Source of the DNA: Microvirga lotononidis
Lineage (GTDB): Bacteria; Pseudomonadota; Alphaproteobacteria; Rhizobiales; Beijerinckiaceae
Direction: 5' to 3'
DNA length: 64,000 nt
NCBI RefSeq assembly: GCF_034627025.1
Contig: NZ_CP141048.1
Location: forward strand, 3,174,001-3,238,000
Positions within the stretch are counted from its first letter, which is position 1; every line of letters starts with the position of its first letter. A program made the translations under genes and the position numbers. The notes under the pieces were generated by a model. That model was not told the DNA's origin, did not search any database, and saw only the letters and a list, made by a program, of their open reading frames with translations. Below, in pieces: positions 18,148 to 26,632 of this stretch.

Positions 18148-19398
18148 ATGACGACCTCTTACGATGCTGACTTCCGCCTTTCCGCTCCTCAGGCCTCTTC
18201 CATGGCCTTTTCCGGACGCGGGCGCGACTTCCTGAAACTCCTGATCGCCGGCAGCCTGTTCCAGATCCCGACCTTCGGGTTCTATCGCTTCTGGATGATC
18301 ACCAAGCTGCGTCGCCATCTCTGGGCGAATACGCAGGTCGAGGGTGAGCCGTTCGAATACACGGGAACGGCGAAGGAGCTGCTGATCGGATTCCTGATCG
18401 CCTTGGCGGTCCTTGGCCCGATCTACATCGCTTACTTCATTCTCACCTTCATGGCCGAGGAACGGTATGCCTTCGTCAGCGTGCCGTTGATCCTCGTCAT
18501 GTATGTGCTGGCTCATTTCGGCAGCTATCGGGCTCGCAAGTACCGGGCCAGCCGGACGGTGTTCCGTGGGATCCGGTTCTGGATGAAGGGCTCGGGCTGG
18601 GCCTATGCCGGCCGCGCGATCCTGTGGGATATCGCAACCTTGCTGACACTCGGCCTCGCCCTGCCATGGGCGACGGCCTCCCTGGAACGCTACCGCATGC
18701 GCCAAACCTATTTCGGCAGCGTGCGGGGTGACTTCGCCGGGACGGGCTGGACGCTGTTCAAGCGCGGATGGCGGATCTGGGCTTTGGGATTGGTCGTCGT
18801 GGCTTTCGAACTTGCCCTCACAATTCTGGTCTCTTCTCCTTCCGGAATGATGTTCTTACCCCACTACTCAGTGTCCCTAGTAGGGGTGATGATTCTGGGA
18901 TTTCTGGTCATTGTCGTTGCCGGCGTGGTCCTCCTTCCGCTTGCAATGGCGATCTTCACACGCTGGCATATCGACGGCCTGCGCTTCGGCGATGTCACCA
19001 TCGTGAGCAAGCTTCGACTTGGCACGTTCTACGGCCTATTCTTCAAGCTGATCTTTTCCTCCATCGGGTTCGCGATCGCTTTTTTCGTTCTGGTGGGCAT
19101 CGCCACCGTCCTGGCCGGGATATTCCTTCAGGACACTCTGGCGGCGCTGAAGAGCGGCGAGATAACAGTGGCGACGTTCGGCATCGGCACCCTGATCGTC
19201 ATAGCCTACCTCTTCTTCCTGCTTGGTTTTGGCGTCCTTCAACGCTACTTCCTCGTACGGGGCCTGTGGGCAGCCGTCGTCATGACGACTACGGTCGCAA
19301 ACCTTCGTTCGATCTATGCCGTGGTGGCGGCAGGCCAGCCGGCCGGATTGCTCGGCGAAGGCCTTGCGGACGCGCTCGACTTCAACGTCGGCATATGA
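18148..19398 (+). CDS. YjgN/DUF898 family membrane protein
   Basis: 416 residues with about eight or nine hydrophobic membrane segments. The N-terminal MAFSGRGRDFLKLLIAGSLF and repeated FYRFWMITKLRRHLWANTQV- and YRMRQTYFGSVRGDFAGTG-type loops are typical of YjgN (DUF898) inner-membrane proteins, whose function is unknown. The first gene of a three-gene run: an M48 protease gene follows after 8 bases and a DUF1499 gene overlaps that. The common pairing of YjgN with an M48 protease suggests a role in envelope maintenance. Confidence 0.85.
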   Translation: MTTSYDADFRLSAPQASSMAFSGRGRDFLKLLIAGSLFQIPTFGFYRFWMITKLRRHLWANTQVEGEPFEYTGTAKELLIGFLIALAVLGPIYIAYFILTFMAEERYAFVSVPLILVMYVLAHFGSYRARKYRASRTVFRGIRFWMKGSGWAYAGRAILWDIATLLTLGLALPWATASLERYRMRQTYFGSVRGDFAGTGWTLFKRGWRIWALGLVVVAFELALTILVSSPSGMMFLPHYSVSLVGVMILGFLVIVVAGVVLLPLAMAIFTRWHIDGLRFGDVTIVSKLRLGTFYGLFFKLIFSSIGFAIAFFVLVGIATVLAGIFLQDTLAALKSGEITVATFGIGTLIVIAYLFFLLGFGVLQRYFLVRGLWAAVVMTTTVANLRSIYAVVAAGQPAGLLGEGLADALDFNVGI

Positions 19399-19406
19399 GG
19401 TAAACC

Positions 19407-20489
19407 ATGACGGATGCGGTGTTCTATGACGGGGAGAGCGCCCGCCGCAGGACCGTCAATCTGAAGGTTACCGCAACCAGCCTCGACATCCATGAGGGGG
19501 GCGAATGGATCGCCTCCTGGCCCGTTGGGGCCGTGAGGCGGAAGGATGCGCCCCAGGGCGTCTTGCGATTGACCTGCGAGAGCGGGCCGTCTCTCGCCCG
19601 GCTCGACGTCGCGGACACGACCGATCAGGAGACCATCCGGCTTCATTGCCGCCATCTCGAGACCGGTCACGGCCGGGAGCGGACCGGCCAAATCCTGTTC
19701 TGGTCGGTCTCCGCGGCGGCCTCCATCCTCCTGTGCGTGTTCTATCTGCTTCCCATCCTGGCGGAGCGTTTGACGCCGTTCATCCCAATCTCGTACGAGC
19801 GGCACCTGGGAAAGGCCGTGGACAATCAGGTGCGGGCGATCTTCAGCGGCAAGATCTGCGAGGAGACGCGTGGCGACGCGGCGATGAGGACACTGATCGC
19901 ACAGCTGACGAAGAGCCAGGATACGCCGCTCGATGTCGACGTCGCGGTGATCGAGTCCAAGGTGCCCAACGCCATCGCGCTGCCCGGCGGCCGGATCTAC
20001 CTGTTCAGCGCGCTTCTCGAGAAAGCCGAATCCGCCGACGAGATCGCCGGCGTGCTGGCTCATGAAATGGGCCATGTCGCGCACCGGGACGGCCTTCGCA
20101 GGATGATCCAGGCCGGCGGCACGTCTTATCTGCTCGGCCTCCTGTTCGGCGACGTGACGGGCGGCGGTGCGATCGTGTTCGTCAGCCGTTATCTCATCGA
20201 CAGCGCCTATTCCCGTGACGCCGAGACTGCCGCGGATGATTTCGCCGGACGTACGATGACGGCTCTGGGGCGGCCCGCCCATGCCATGGCCCTGTTGCTC
20301 AAACGCATCGACGGCAAGGATGATGCGAAGAGCGGGAACGATTTCAGCATTCCGGCTTTTCTGTCTACCCACCCGGTTACCGATCAACGGCTGAAAGCTT
20401 TGGAAAAACAGGTACCGTCCCAACAAGGCGAGCCGCTTCTCAGCCAAGAGGAGTGGCGCGCGCTCAAAGAGATTTGTAAGACGACCTGA
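19407..20489 (+). CDS. M48 family metallopeptidase, membrane-anchored
   Basis: 360 residues. The N-terminal beta-rich domain (about 1-90) is followed by one membrane segment (FWSVSAAASILLCVFYLLPI, about 97-116) and a protease domain with the zinc motif HEMGH (in VLAHEMGHVAHRDG, about residue 217), plus the third ligand region in SRDAETAADDFA (Glu). Such proteins degrade misfolded envelope or outer-membrane proteins. The stop codon overlaps the next start (TGATG), so the next gene is translationally coupled. Confidence 0.88.
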   Translation: MTDAVFYDGESARRRTVNLKVTATSLDIHEGGEWIASWPVGAVRRKDAPQGVLRLTCESGPSLARLDVADTTDQETIRLHCRHLETGHGRERTGQILFWSVSAAASILLCVFYLLPILAERLTPFIPISYERHLGKAVDNQVRAIFSGKICEETRGDAAMRTLIAQLTKSQDTPLDVDVAVIESKVPNAIALPGGRIYLFSALLEKAESADEIAGVLAHEMGHVAHRDGLRRMIQAGGTSYLLGLLFGDVTGGGAIVFVSRYLIDSAYSRDAETAADDFAGRTMTALGRPAHAMALLLKRIDGKDDAKSGNDFSIPAFLSTHPVTDQRLKALEKQVPSQQGEPLLSQEEWRALKEICKTT

Positions 20490-21268
20490 TGCGCCGTCTC
20501 ATCATCGAAGAACCGGTCTCCCGCCCGGCGAAGTGGTCTCCCGCCTTGGCATCGTTCGCGCTCGTCGTGACGTTGCTCGCAGCGCTGCTCATCCGCTTCG
20601 GCCGAATCGACTATCCATCGGGCTTCATCGCGCTCGGCGCCGGCCTTGCAATCGCGCTCGTGGCAGTCGCCATGGCCTTGCTGGGCTTCGTCCGCATCTG
20701 GCAAGAGGGGCGCCGGGGGCTCGGCAGCGCCGTGAAGGGGCTCATCATCGCGGCGCTCGTCCTTGCCTATCCGGGCTTCATGGCGCTTAAGGCCGCTACC
20801 TTGCCGCCGATCGCCGATGTCAGCACCGACACGGACGACCCTCCGGCCTTTTCCCGTTCGCGCGCCGCCCTCGCGGCCCGTGACGGGCGCCTCCCGCCCG
20901 ACGTCGCCCCGGAGGCGCGCGAGATGCAGCGGGCTTCCTATGTGCAGATCGCGCCGCTCACGCTGGATATCGGCCCGGAGGAGGCCTTCGCCATCGTGGA
21001 GAAGGCCGCCCACAATCTCGGCTGGCAGGTGATCGAAGCCGTGCCGCCCGGCGGGCGCATCGGACTCGGTCGGCTGGAGGCGGTCGACCGTTCGCGCGTG
21101 CTCAAGATGCCGAGCGACATCACCGTGCGGGTTCGCCCGCGCGTCGACGGGACGCGCATCGATATCCGCTCGGCTTCCCGCTTCGGCAGCCACGATCTCG
21201 GCGCCAATGCCGGCTACATCCGGGACTTCCTCGAAGAAGCCTCGAACTTGGCGATCGCGGTGCGCTGA
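20489..21268 (+). CDS. DUF1499 domain-containing membrane protein
   Basis: 259 residues. Three hydrophobic segments are in the first 110 residues (ALASFALVVTLLAALLI, GFIALGAGLAIALVAVAMAL, VKGLIIAALVLAYPGFMAL). A soluble DUF1499 domain follows, containing ALTLDIGPEE-like and VRVRPRVDGTRIDIRSASR strands, probably periplasmic. The function of DUF1499 is not known. It overlaps the M48 gene by one base and completes the envelope trio. Confidence 0.82.
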   Translation: MRRLIIEEPVSRPAKWSPALASFALVVTLLAALLIRFGRIDYPSGFIALGAGLAIALVAVAMALLGFVRIWQEGRRGLGSAVKGLIIAALVLAYPGFMALKAATLPPIADVSTDTDDPPAFSRSRAALAARDGRLPPDVAPEAREMQRASYVQIAPLTLDIGPEEAFAIVEKAAHNLGWQVIEAVPPGGRIGLGRLEAVDRSRVLKMPSDITVRVRPRVDGTRIDIRSASRFGSHDLGANAGYIRDFLEEASNLAIAVR

Positions 21269-22180
21269 TCAGGCGGGCCGGTACTCGCTGTCCAGGGCGG
21301 GAATGCCCTCGACGCTCGCCTGGCCCTTGGCGACCAGATCCTCCAGATGGGCGAAGACCGATAGGCCCGCAGCCCCGACCAGGGCCGGGTTCAGGCCCTG
21401 GTAGATCGCCGCCACGATCTCGGGGATCGTCCGGTCGCCGGCCTTGAGCCGGTTGAGGATCGAGGCCTCGCGCTGGCGCCGGTGATGGATGAGGGCCCGA
21501 ACGAATCGCTGAGGCTCCTGCACCGGCCCGCCGTGGCCGGGCCAATAAAGCGTTTCCTCTCGGCCCTTCAGCTTGTCGAGGGATTCCATGAAGGCGCTCA
21601 TGGACCCGTCGGGAGGCGCGATCACGGTCGTGGACCAGGCCATCACGTGGTCGCCGGAAAACAGCGCCTTCTCCTCGGGCAGCACGAAGGCGAGATGGTT
21701 CGCCATGTGTCCGGGCGTCGCGAGCGCCTCCAGGGTCCAGCCGGGGCCCTCGACCGCGTCGCCCTCGCGCATCTCGCGGTCGGGTGCGTAATCCTTGTCG
21801 GAACTCGCCTCCAGCGAGTTGACCTCGCCCGAGAACAGGGGCCGGGCGCTGTGATACGGCGCGCAGCCGACGATCTCGGCTCCCGTGGCGGCTTTGAGAG
21901 CGCGAGCGGCCGGCGAGTGGTCCTTGTGGGTATGCGTGACGAGGATATGGGTCACCGTCTCGCCCCGGACTACGTCGAGGAGCGTCTCGATATGGCCGGG
22001 GACGGCGGGGCCCGGATCGATGATGGCGACGTTCCCCGAGCCGACGATGTAGCTGCAGGTCCCGGTGAATGTGATGGGCCCCGGATTGCGGGCGACGATC
22101 CTGCGCACGAGAGGGCTCATGCGCACGCATTCGCCCGATTGGGCCGGAGCGCGGATGTCGAAAATGAGATCGTCGGCCAT
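21269..22180 (-). CDS. MBL-fold metallohydrolase (LACTB2-like)
   Basis: 303 residues. The metallo-beta-lactamase motif HTHKDH is clear (VTHTHKDHSPAARAL), with further ligands in ATPGHMANHLAF, FSGDHVMAW and WPGHGGPV. The C-terminal winged-helix region (ASILNRLKAGDRTIPEIV) is like that of LACTB2-type hydrolases or endoribonucleases. The start at 22180 has a GAGGATT ribosome site. It converges with the DUF1499 gene (stops adjacent). The substrate is unknown. Confidence 0.88.
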   Translation of the reverse strand: MADDLIFDIRAPAQSGECVRMSPLVRRIVARNPGPITFTGTCSYIVGSGNVAIIDPGPAVPGHIETLLDVVRGETVTHILVTHTHKDHSPAARALKAATGAEIVGCAPYHSARPLFSGEVNSLEASSDKDYAPDREMREGDAVEGPGWTLEALATPGHMANHLAFVLPEEKALFSGDHVMAWSTTVIAPPDGSMSAFMESLDKLKGREETLYWPGHGGPVQEPQRFVRALIHHRRQREASILNRLKAGDRTIPEIVAAIYQGLNPALVGAAGLSVFAHLEDLVAKGQASVEGIPALDSEYRPA

Positions 22181-22222
22181 GCAGGAATCCTCAGGGATGC
22201 AACCGAGCATCCGGCGCTTCCT

Positions 22223-22277
22223 AGCGCATCGTGCGGAAAAGTGGAGTTGGTTCGGAAACGAATTTGGGGTCGATGCG
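22223..22277. repeat. Short inverted-repeat element related to R1
   Basis: AGCGCATCG at the left and CGATGCG at the right enclose a stretch with GGAAAAGTGG, similar in plan to the R1 ends (AGCATCG, CGATGCT). It is probably a diverged or different member of the same repeat class, between the MBL gene and bioY. Confidence 0.35.
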
Positions 22278-22389
22278 TGTCCACAGCACCGGCAAATGCC
22301 CGAACCTTCGCTTGAGGCAAGGGCCGGACCTCCGTATAAGGCTTCATGAGCCGCCGCGCGAATGGCGGAACGATCTGGAGATTCAATTC

Positions 22390-22998
22390 ATGACGACCGG
22401 CGTCTCTTCGCTGTCTTCTCCGTCGACCCTCGTCGGCCTGCTCTGGCCGTCCCGGGACGATGCCCGCTTCGCGGCCCTTCGCGCCATCGTTCTGATGGCG
22501 GCCGGCACGGCGCTTCTCACTCTTTCCGCCAAGGTTCAGGTGCCGCTGCCTTTCGTTCCCCTGACGCTGCAGACCCTGGTCGTTCTGCTCATCGGTGCGT
22601 CCTACGGCTGGCGCCTCGGCGGCGCGACCGTCGGCCTCTATCTCGTTCAGGGCGCCATGGGCATGCCGGTCTTCGCCGGCCCGACGGCTGGAATCGGCTA
22701 CATGATGGGCCCCACCGGCGGCTTCCTCATCGGCTTCCTGGCTGCGGCCGTCGTGATGGGCTTCATGGCCGAACGTGGCTGGGATCGTTCGCTCCCGCGC
22801 GTCATCATCATGATGATCATCGGTCACGCAGTGATCTTCGCCTTCGGCCTGGGTCAGCTGTCGCTGGTCATGCCCTTCGCGAAGGCCTGGACCGTCGGTG
22901 CGGCTCCCTTCATGGCGGCAACCCTCGTGAAGACAGCCCTGGCCGTGGCCCTGATGCAGGCTGCCTGGTCCGTGACCCGCCGCGGCGGCAGGGCCTGA
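22390..22998 (+). CDS. bioY: Biotin transporter substrate-binding component
   Basis: 202 residues with about six membrane helices. BioY is the S component of the ECF biotin importer. Signatures: SAKVQVPLPFVPLTLQTLVV near residues 47-66, YGWRLGGATVGLYL and GPTAGIGYMMGPTGGFLIGF. No bioM/bioN (energising) genes are next to it, so it either works alone or uses a shared module. The ATG at 22390 follows TGGAG; a longer frame from 22231 overlaps the repeat and is not real. A strong terminator follows. Confidence 0.93.
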   Translation: MTTGVSSLSSPSTLVGLLWPSRDDARFAALRAIVLMAAGTALLTLSAKVQVPLPFVPLTLQTLVVLLIGASYGWRLGGATVGLYLVQGAMGMPVFAGPTAGIGYMMGPTGGFLIGFLAAAVVMGFMAERGWDRSLPRVIIMMIIGHAVIFAFGLGQLSLVMPFAKAWTVGAAPFMAATLVKTALAVALMQAAWSVTRRGGRA

Positions 22999-23024
22999 TC
23001 GGCTCCTCAAAAGGACGTGTTCCG

Positions 23025-23054
23025 GAAGCCGCCTTCGGGCGGCTTCTTCTTTTT
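23025..23054 (+). terminator. Intrinsic terminator after bioY
   Basis: GAAGCCGCC and GGCGGCTTC pair around a TTCG tetraloop, followed by TTCTTTTT. Strong and correctly placed. Confidence 0.92.
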
Positions 23055-23077
23055 GAGGTTGGGATCAGGCTGGCCGG

Positions 23078-23368
23078 TCAGCCGACCGAATGGACCAGCC
23101 GGAGCTTGGGCTTGGCCTTCGTGGTGCCATAGAGGAAGGCGATGTCGGCCCATTCTTCGTCGCCGCCATTGTCCTCAATGCGGTAGCCCATCTGCTTGGC
23201 GATGGCCTCGACCTGGCTGAGGTTCGAGCGGGCGATCCAGCGCGAGAATTCGCCCAATCCCTGATCCATCAGCACGGCAATCATGCCGATCTCGACACCT
23301 TGATCGAAATCTTCGGTGCGGCCGGGAAAACGCAGCCGCAGGCCGTCATCCAGGTGGATATGTCGCAT
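23078..23368 (-). CDS. Conserved hypothetical protein (96 aa)
   Basis: Start at MRHIHLDDGLRLRFPGRTED (23368); upstream in-frame codons are not protein-like. No motif of known function: the sequence has a helical middle (FSRWIARSNLSQVEAIAKQM) and a conserved-looking C-terminus (EEWADIAFLYGTTKAKPKLR). Cytosolic by appearance. It converges with bioY, and the terminator at 23025-23054 separates them. Confidence 0.55.
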   Translation of the reverse strand: MRHIHLDDGLRLRFPGRTEDFDQGVEIGMIAVLMDQGLGEFSRWIARSNLSQVEAIAKQMGYRIEDNGGDEEWADIAFLYGTTKAKPKLRLVHSVG

Positions 23369-23540
23369 AACGGGAAGCCCCCAAATCACCCTTTTCGGGT
23401 ACCTTTTGTTGGAATGTATCAAGGAATGTCCTGCGCTGGAAGGTGGCATGGACGCGCATGCGCCCGGGCGATGCGCAAGGGGAACCGGCCCGGCCAGCCG
23501 CTCATTAGCCCTGCGACCGCTTCGAAACAGGAGGGCTCCC

Positions 23541-24239
23541 ATGGCCGAACGCAGAATCACCGCGTTCTTCGATACTTACGACGAAGCCGCGCGGGCGGTG
23601 CAGCGGCTCGAGGCAGCCCATGTGCCGAATTTCGAGATCAGCCTCGTCTCCAACAATTTCAACGATGCCTACACGCATCACGCAACCCGCTCCTTCGACA
23701 AGGAGGAAGCGCCGCATGAGTTCGCCGGAGCCACCGCGGCGGCCGGCACGGTCGCCGGGGCCGGAGCCGGTCTCCTGGCGGGGCTCGGCACGGTTGCCGT
23801 TCCCGGCTTTGGACCCGTGATCGCCGCGGGGTGGATCGTCTCGACCCTCGTGGGAGCCGGCGCCGGAGCCGCCGTCGGCGGCCTCACGGGCGCCCTGGTG
23901 GATGCCGGGCTCGGCGACGAGGAGGCGCAGAATTATGCGGAAGGCGTCCGTCGCGGCGGAGCGCTGGTCACCGTAAAGGTCGACGAGGCGCAGAGGGACA
24001 GGGTCGTACGCATTCTCGACGACGAGGGCGAGATCGAGCCGAGCGAAGAGGAAAGGGAGGCGGCGAGGGAGCGGGATGAGGCTCCGGCTCCTCCGATCGG
24101 TGCCGCCGCTTCGACCACCACGGGCCTGACCACCGATCTCATGCCCATCCCCTTCGACGAGGACGATGACGACGCAACGCTCCATGTCGAGCTGGAGGAC
24201 GAGCGTCTTCGCCGCCCGACGGGCACGAAACCTGAATAG
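23541..24239 (+). CDS. General-stress-like protein with Gly/Ala-rich hydrophobic core
   Basis: 232 residues, with a GGAGGG ribosome site 5 bases before the ATG. The N-terminal domain (ERRITAFFDTYDEAARAVQR) resembles the general stress protein 17M/YflT-type fold. It is followed by a long glycine/alanine hydrophobic segment (about residues 63-115, AGAGAGLLAGLG and GAGAGAAVGGLTGAL) that may insert in a membrane, a second small domain (GALVTVKVDEAQRDRVVRIL) and a very acidic tail with DEDDDD. The role is not established. Confidence 0.75.
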   Translation: MAERRITAFFDTYDEAARAVQRLEAAHVPNFEISLVSNNFNDAYTHHATRSFDKEEAPHEFAGATAAAGTVAGAGAGLLAGLGTVAVPGFGPVIAAGWIVSTLVGAGAGAAVGGLTGALVDAGLGDEEAQNYAEGVRRGGALVTVKVDEAQRDRVVRILDDEGEIEPSEEEREAARERDEAPAPPIGAAASTTTGLTTDLMPIPFDEDDDDATLHVELEDERLRRPTGTKPE

Positions 24240-24301
24240 GAAGGCGAGGGAAGATATCTCCTGCCACTCGCTTTCCGATGTCTTCGCGGGGGCGACCGGC
24301 C

Positions 24302-24703
24302 TTAGCGGCCGGCGCGGAAGGTCCGGTCCAGGCTCCATGCACCGCCGCCGGCCGCTGCGATGAACAGGAACACGAAGCAGTAGAGAATGGCGGCATCGCC
24401 GCCGTTCAGGACGGGGTAGAAGCTGCGCGGAGCGTGGGCGATCCAATAGGCGGCGGCCATCAGGCCCGAGAGCACGAACGCGACCGGGCGCACGAACAGG
24501 CCGGGGACCAGGAGCGCTCCGCCGACGATTTCCAGAACTCCTGCAATCCAGGGAAGGCTGAAGGCCGCCGGACCGGGATTGGGAGAGGCCGGGAAGCCGA
24601 GGAGCTTCTGCGTCCCGTGCGCCATGAAGATGAGAGCGGCGACGATGCGCAGGATGCTGAGGAGGCGCGGCGCCCAGACGGTCTCGAGCCGATCGGTATT
24701 CAT
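24302..24703 (-). CDS. DoxX family membrane protein
   Basis: 133 residues, four predicted membrane helices. DoxX hallmarks: LRIVAALIFMAHGTQKLLGF near the N-terminus, GVLEIVGGALLVPGLFVRPVA and HAPRSFYPVLNGGDAAILYC. The family is linked to quinone or thiosulfate redox systems, but most members have no assigned job. The ATG at 24703 follows GGAGATTCCTG. A second DoxX protein is at 33990-34424. Confidence 0.88.
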   Translation of the reverse strand: MNTDRLETVWAPRLLSILRIVAALIFMAHGTQKLLGFPASPNPGPAAFSLPWIAGVLEIVGGALLVPGLFVRPVAFVLSGLMAAAYWIAHAPRSFYPVLNGGDAAILYCFVFLFIAAAGGGAWSLDRTFRAGR

Positions 24704-24906
24704 CAGGAATCTCCAAGCTTCAGATGGTGGGGCGGATGGTTTGTCCGGTCCGCCCATTAGTGAGGTCCCGATACAGGCTCCGCCCGGATCTTCCCAGCCT
24801 CCAACGCGAAGCTTCCGGTAACGAGTTGCTTACCACGTTCCCAACTCGGTTTGATCCGGCTCACGAGTCGGGCGTTTCTCCTACGCCAACAGAACAGGAG
24901 GCTTGA

Positions 24907-24978
24907 ATGACCATCCTCGATCCGAAAACCGGGCAGCTCGTCACCATCGACCTCACCGCCAAGCCGCGTCGTGCGTGA
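24907..24978 (+). CDS. Very small ORF (23 aa) with strong ribosome site
   Basis: CAGGAGG lies 5 bases before the ATG. The peptide starts MTILDPKTGQLVTIDLTAKP and ends in RRA. It looks like a beta-hairpin-type N-terminus and has sensible codon use for a GC-rich genome. No family known to me. It may be a real microprotein or the start of a decayed gene. Confidence 0.4.
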   Translation: MTILDPKTGQLVTIDLTAKPRRA

Positions 24979-25300
24979 TGCCGATTGTCGGCCAGTCGCT
25001 CGTCGCGTCGTATGAATCTCAAAGCCTCGTCTTCTCCCAATCTTTTGATCATCCTTTCCGCTGAACCTTCGCCCGGGCGCCTTATTTTAAGGTCGAACAG
25101 CACGCGTTCGTGACCTGACGCACATCGCTCCTGTGACAACTTGTCGATGGTTGGAAAGGCAGGAACCCTTGCTGTGCAACGGCATTGGCTAACAGGAAAG
25201 CATTCAACCGAGTGCCTGCGCCAGGGTTGGATGATCCTTGATCGTTAGCAGCGCCTAAGGCGATCCGCGTTTTGAAGAATCGAGAGTTGAGGAGAGTCGC
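24979..25300. other. Gene-free stretch
   Basis: About 320 bp with no convincing ORF. It holds a GTTGAGGAGAG ribosome site for the next gene at its right end; nothing else is clear. Confidence 0.5.
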
Positions 25301-25624
25301 ATGGCTCTGACGGGACGTTTCAATCTTCGCAAGACCTTCACCGGCCGCATCGTTCTGCAGGTCGAGGAAGAGGTGATGGGCTTCTGGAGCCGGATGTTCG
25401 GCAAGGCCAGGCCGCATCGCCGCTGGCGCGACGCGAATGTGCTGGATCTGGCGGCTCCGGAGCTGCGCAGTCTCGTCGACCTGCGGTTCCGTCCGCGTTA
25501 CATGCCTCAAACCAGCGAGATGTCCCAAGACTGGCCCAAGGCCGAGCGCCCGCTTGAGGCGGCCCCTGCCCAGACCCTGCACTACGAAACTTATCAGGAG
25601 GATGGACGCTTCTCGACCCATTGA
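25301..25624 (+). CDS. Hypothetical protein (107 aa)
   Basis: Basic N-terminus (MALTGRFNLRKTFTGRIVLQ) and an Arg-rich centre (KARPHRRWRDANVLDL), with a C-terminus reading LHYETYQEDGRFSTH. GAGGAGAG lies 6 bases before the ATG. No signal peptide or membrane segment; no recognised family. It sits just before the tRNA-Pro gene, which is on the other strand. Confidence 0.6.
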   Translation: MALTGRFNLRKTFTGRIVLQVEEEVMGFWSRMFGKARPHRRWRDANVLDLAAPELRSLVDLRFRPRYMPQTSEMSQDWPKAERPLEAAPAQTLHYETYQEDGRFSTH

Positions 25625-25718
25625 GAGGCGCCACACAGGGCGCCTTGCGAGCCGTAACCCGCATCCGCCAGGCACTCTAACCTGCGGCTCGATCGACCAT
25701 TTCGACTGGGGAGAAGAA

Positions 25719-25795
25719 TGGTCGGAGTGGCAGGATTTGAACCTGCGACCCCCACGTCCCGAACGTGGTGCGCTACCAGACTGCGCTACACTCCG
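25719..25795 (-). tRNA. tRNA-Pro (anticodon CGG)
   Basis: 77 bases including encoded CCA. Acceptor CGGAGTG pairs with CACTCCG; the anticodon arm CCACG-TTCGGGA-CGTGG gives CGG; the T arm contains GGTTCAAATCC. All arms are complete. Confidence 0.96.
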
Positions 25796-25944
25796 ACACC
25801 GAGAAATTCCCGGGAGGCCGGTCTTATAGCGGCGGGGCGGGGACGCCGCAAGGGGAGAATTCGGTCTTTCTTCGAGATATCTGACCACCCGCAAAACGGT
25901 GTTGCCAGCCGCCATCGGGCCGATTATGTACACGCCACATCTGT

Positions 25945-26019
<75 letters not shown>

Positions 26020-26443
26020 TCCCATGCTAAGTTCCTGAAACCGAAAGCTTTTCTCCTGATTTCGGGCGAGGCGCTCCGTCCTGCTGCGCACGTCCACACG
26101 GATGCCGGCCGGTTCCCATCTTCTGCGTCGCGTTGTGGGCGATTGATGTCGTTGCCGACTCGCGGCCTAAACTACGGTTCTGAGCGATCGTAAAAGCGAG
26201 TGGGGCGGCCGTTCTCCAGCCAGACCAAGCCCGCAGGTGACCCGCTTGGCGTGATCGCTGTCCACTGGTCCCGGGGCGCGGCAGCTTGCCGGTCGGGGTC
26301 CGACCCAATCAGTCGATGTCCGTAGGCAGCCGGACACGATGAGTGGGAGGCTGATCCCGTTTCGGCCTCTTGCTTTGAGGTGGCCGGGAGCTAGTTCAGA
26401 TACCAATCGTTGACACCAGCTCTGGCTTTCGATCTCGCTTTAT
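26020..26443. other. Gene-free stretch after tRNA-Gln
   Basis: About 420 bp without a convincing ORF. CCGGTTCCCATCTTCTGCGT at about 26109-26128 looks like a decayed piece of the R1 second hairpin. The rest is unassigned; TTGACA occurs at about 26410 without a matching -10. Confidence 0.4.
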
Positions 26444-26632
26444 ATGAGAACCTGCAAAACTCGTAACGTCTTGCTCACGCCCGAGCTTGAAGCCCTTCTC
26501 GACAGCAAGGTCGCATCCGGACTCCGCCGCGCAGGCGAGGTCGTTCAGGTCGCCCCGCGGTTCCTCGACGAGGACGGGTTTCGATTGGGGCGGAAGCTGC
26601 AATCGGCCCAGGATCCTCCCGATGGACACTAG
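26444..26632 (+). pseudogene. Orphan, decayed ParD-like antitoxin
   Basis: 62 codons. The N-terminal part TRNVLLTPELEALLDSKVAS is very close in pattern to ParD-type antitoxins (LTPELEAFVDAKVASG). The usual RYRSASEVVREALRLL helix has become LRRAGEVVQVAPRFL, one residue short and with a proline in the helix. No ParE toxin gene follows; the sensor kinase starts 11 bases inside this frame. It is probably a remnant of a toxin-antitoxin pair. Confidence 0.5.
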
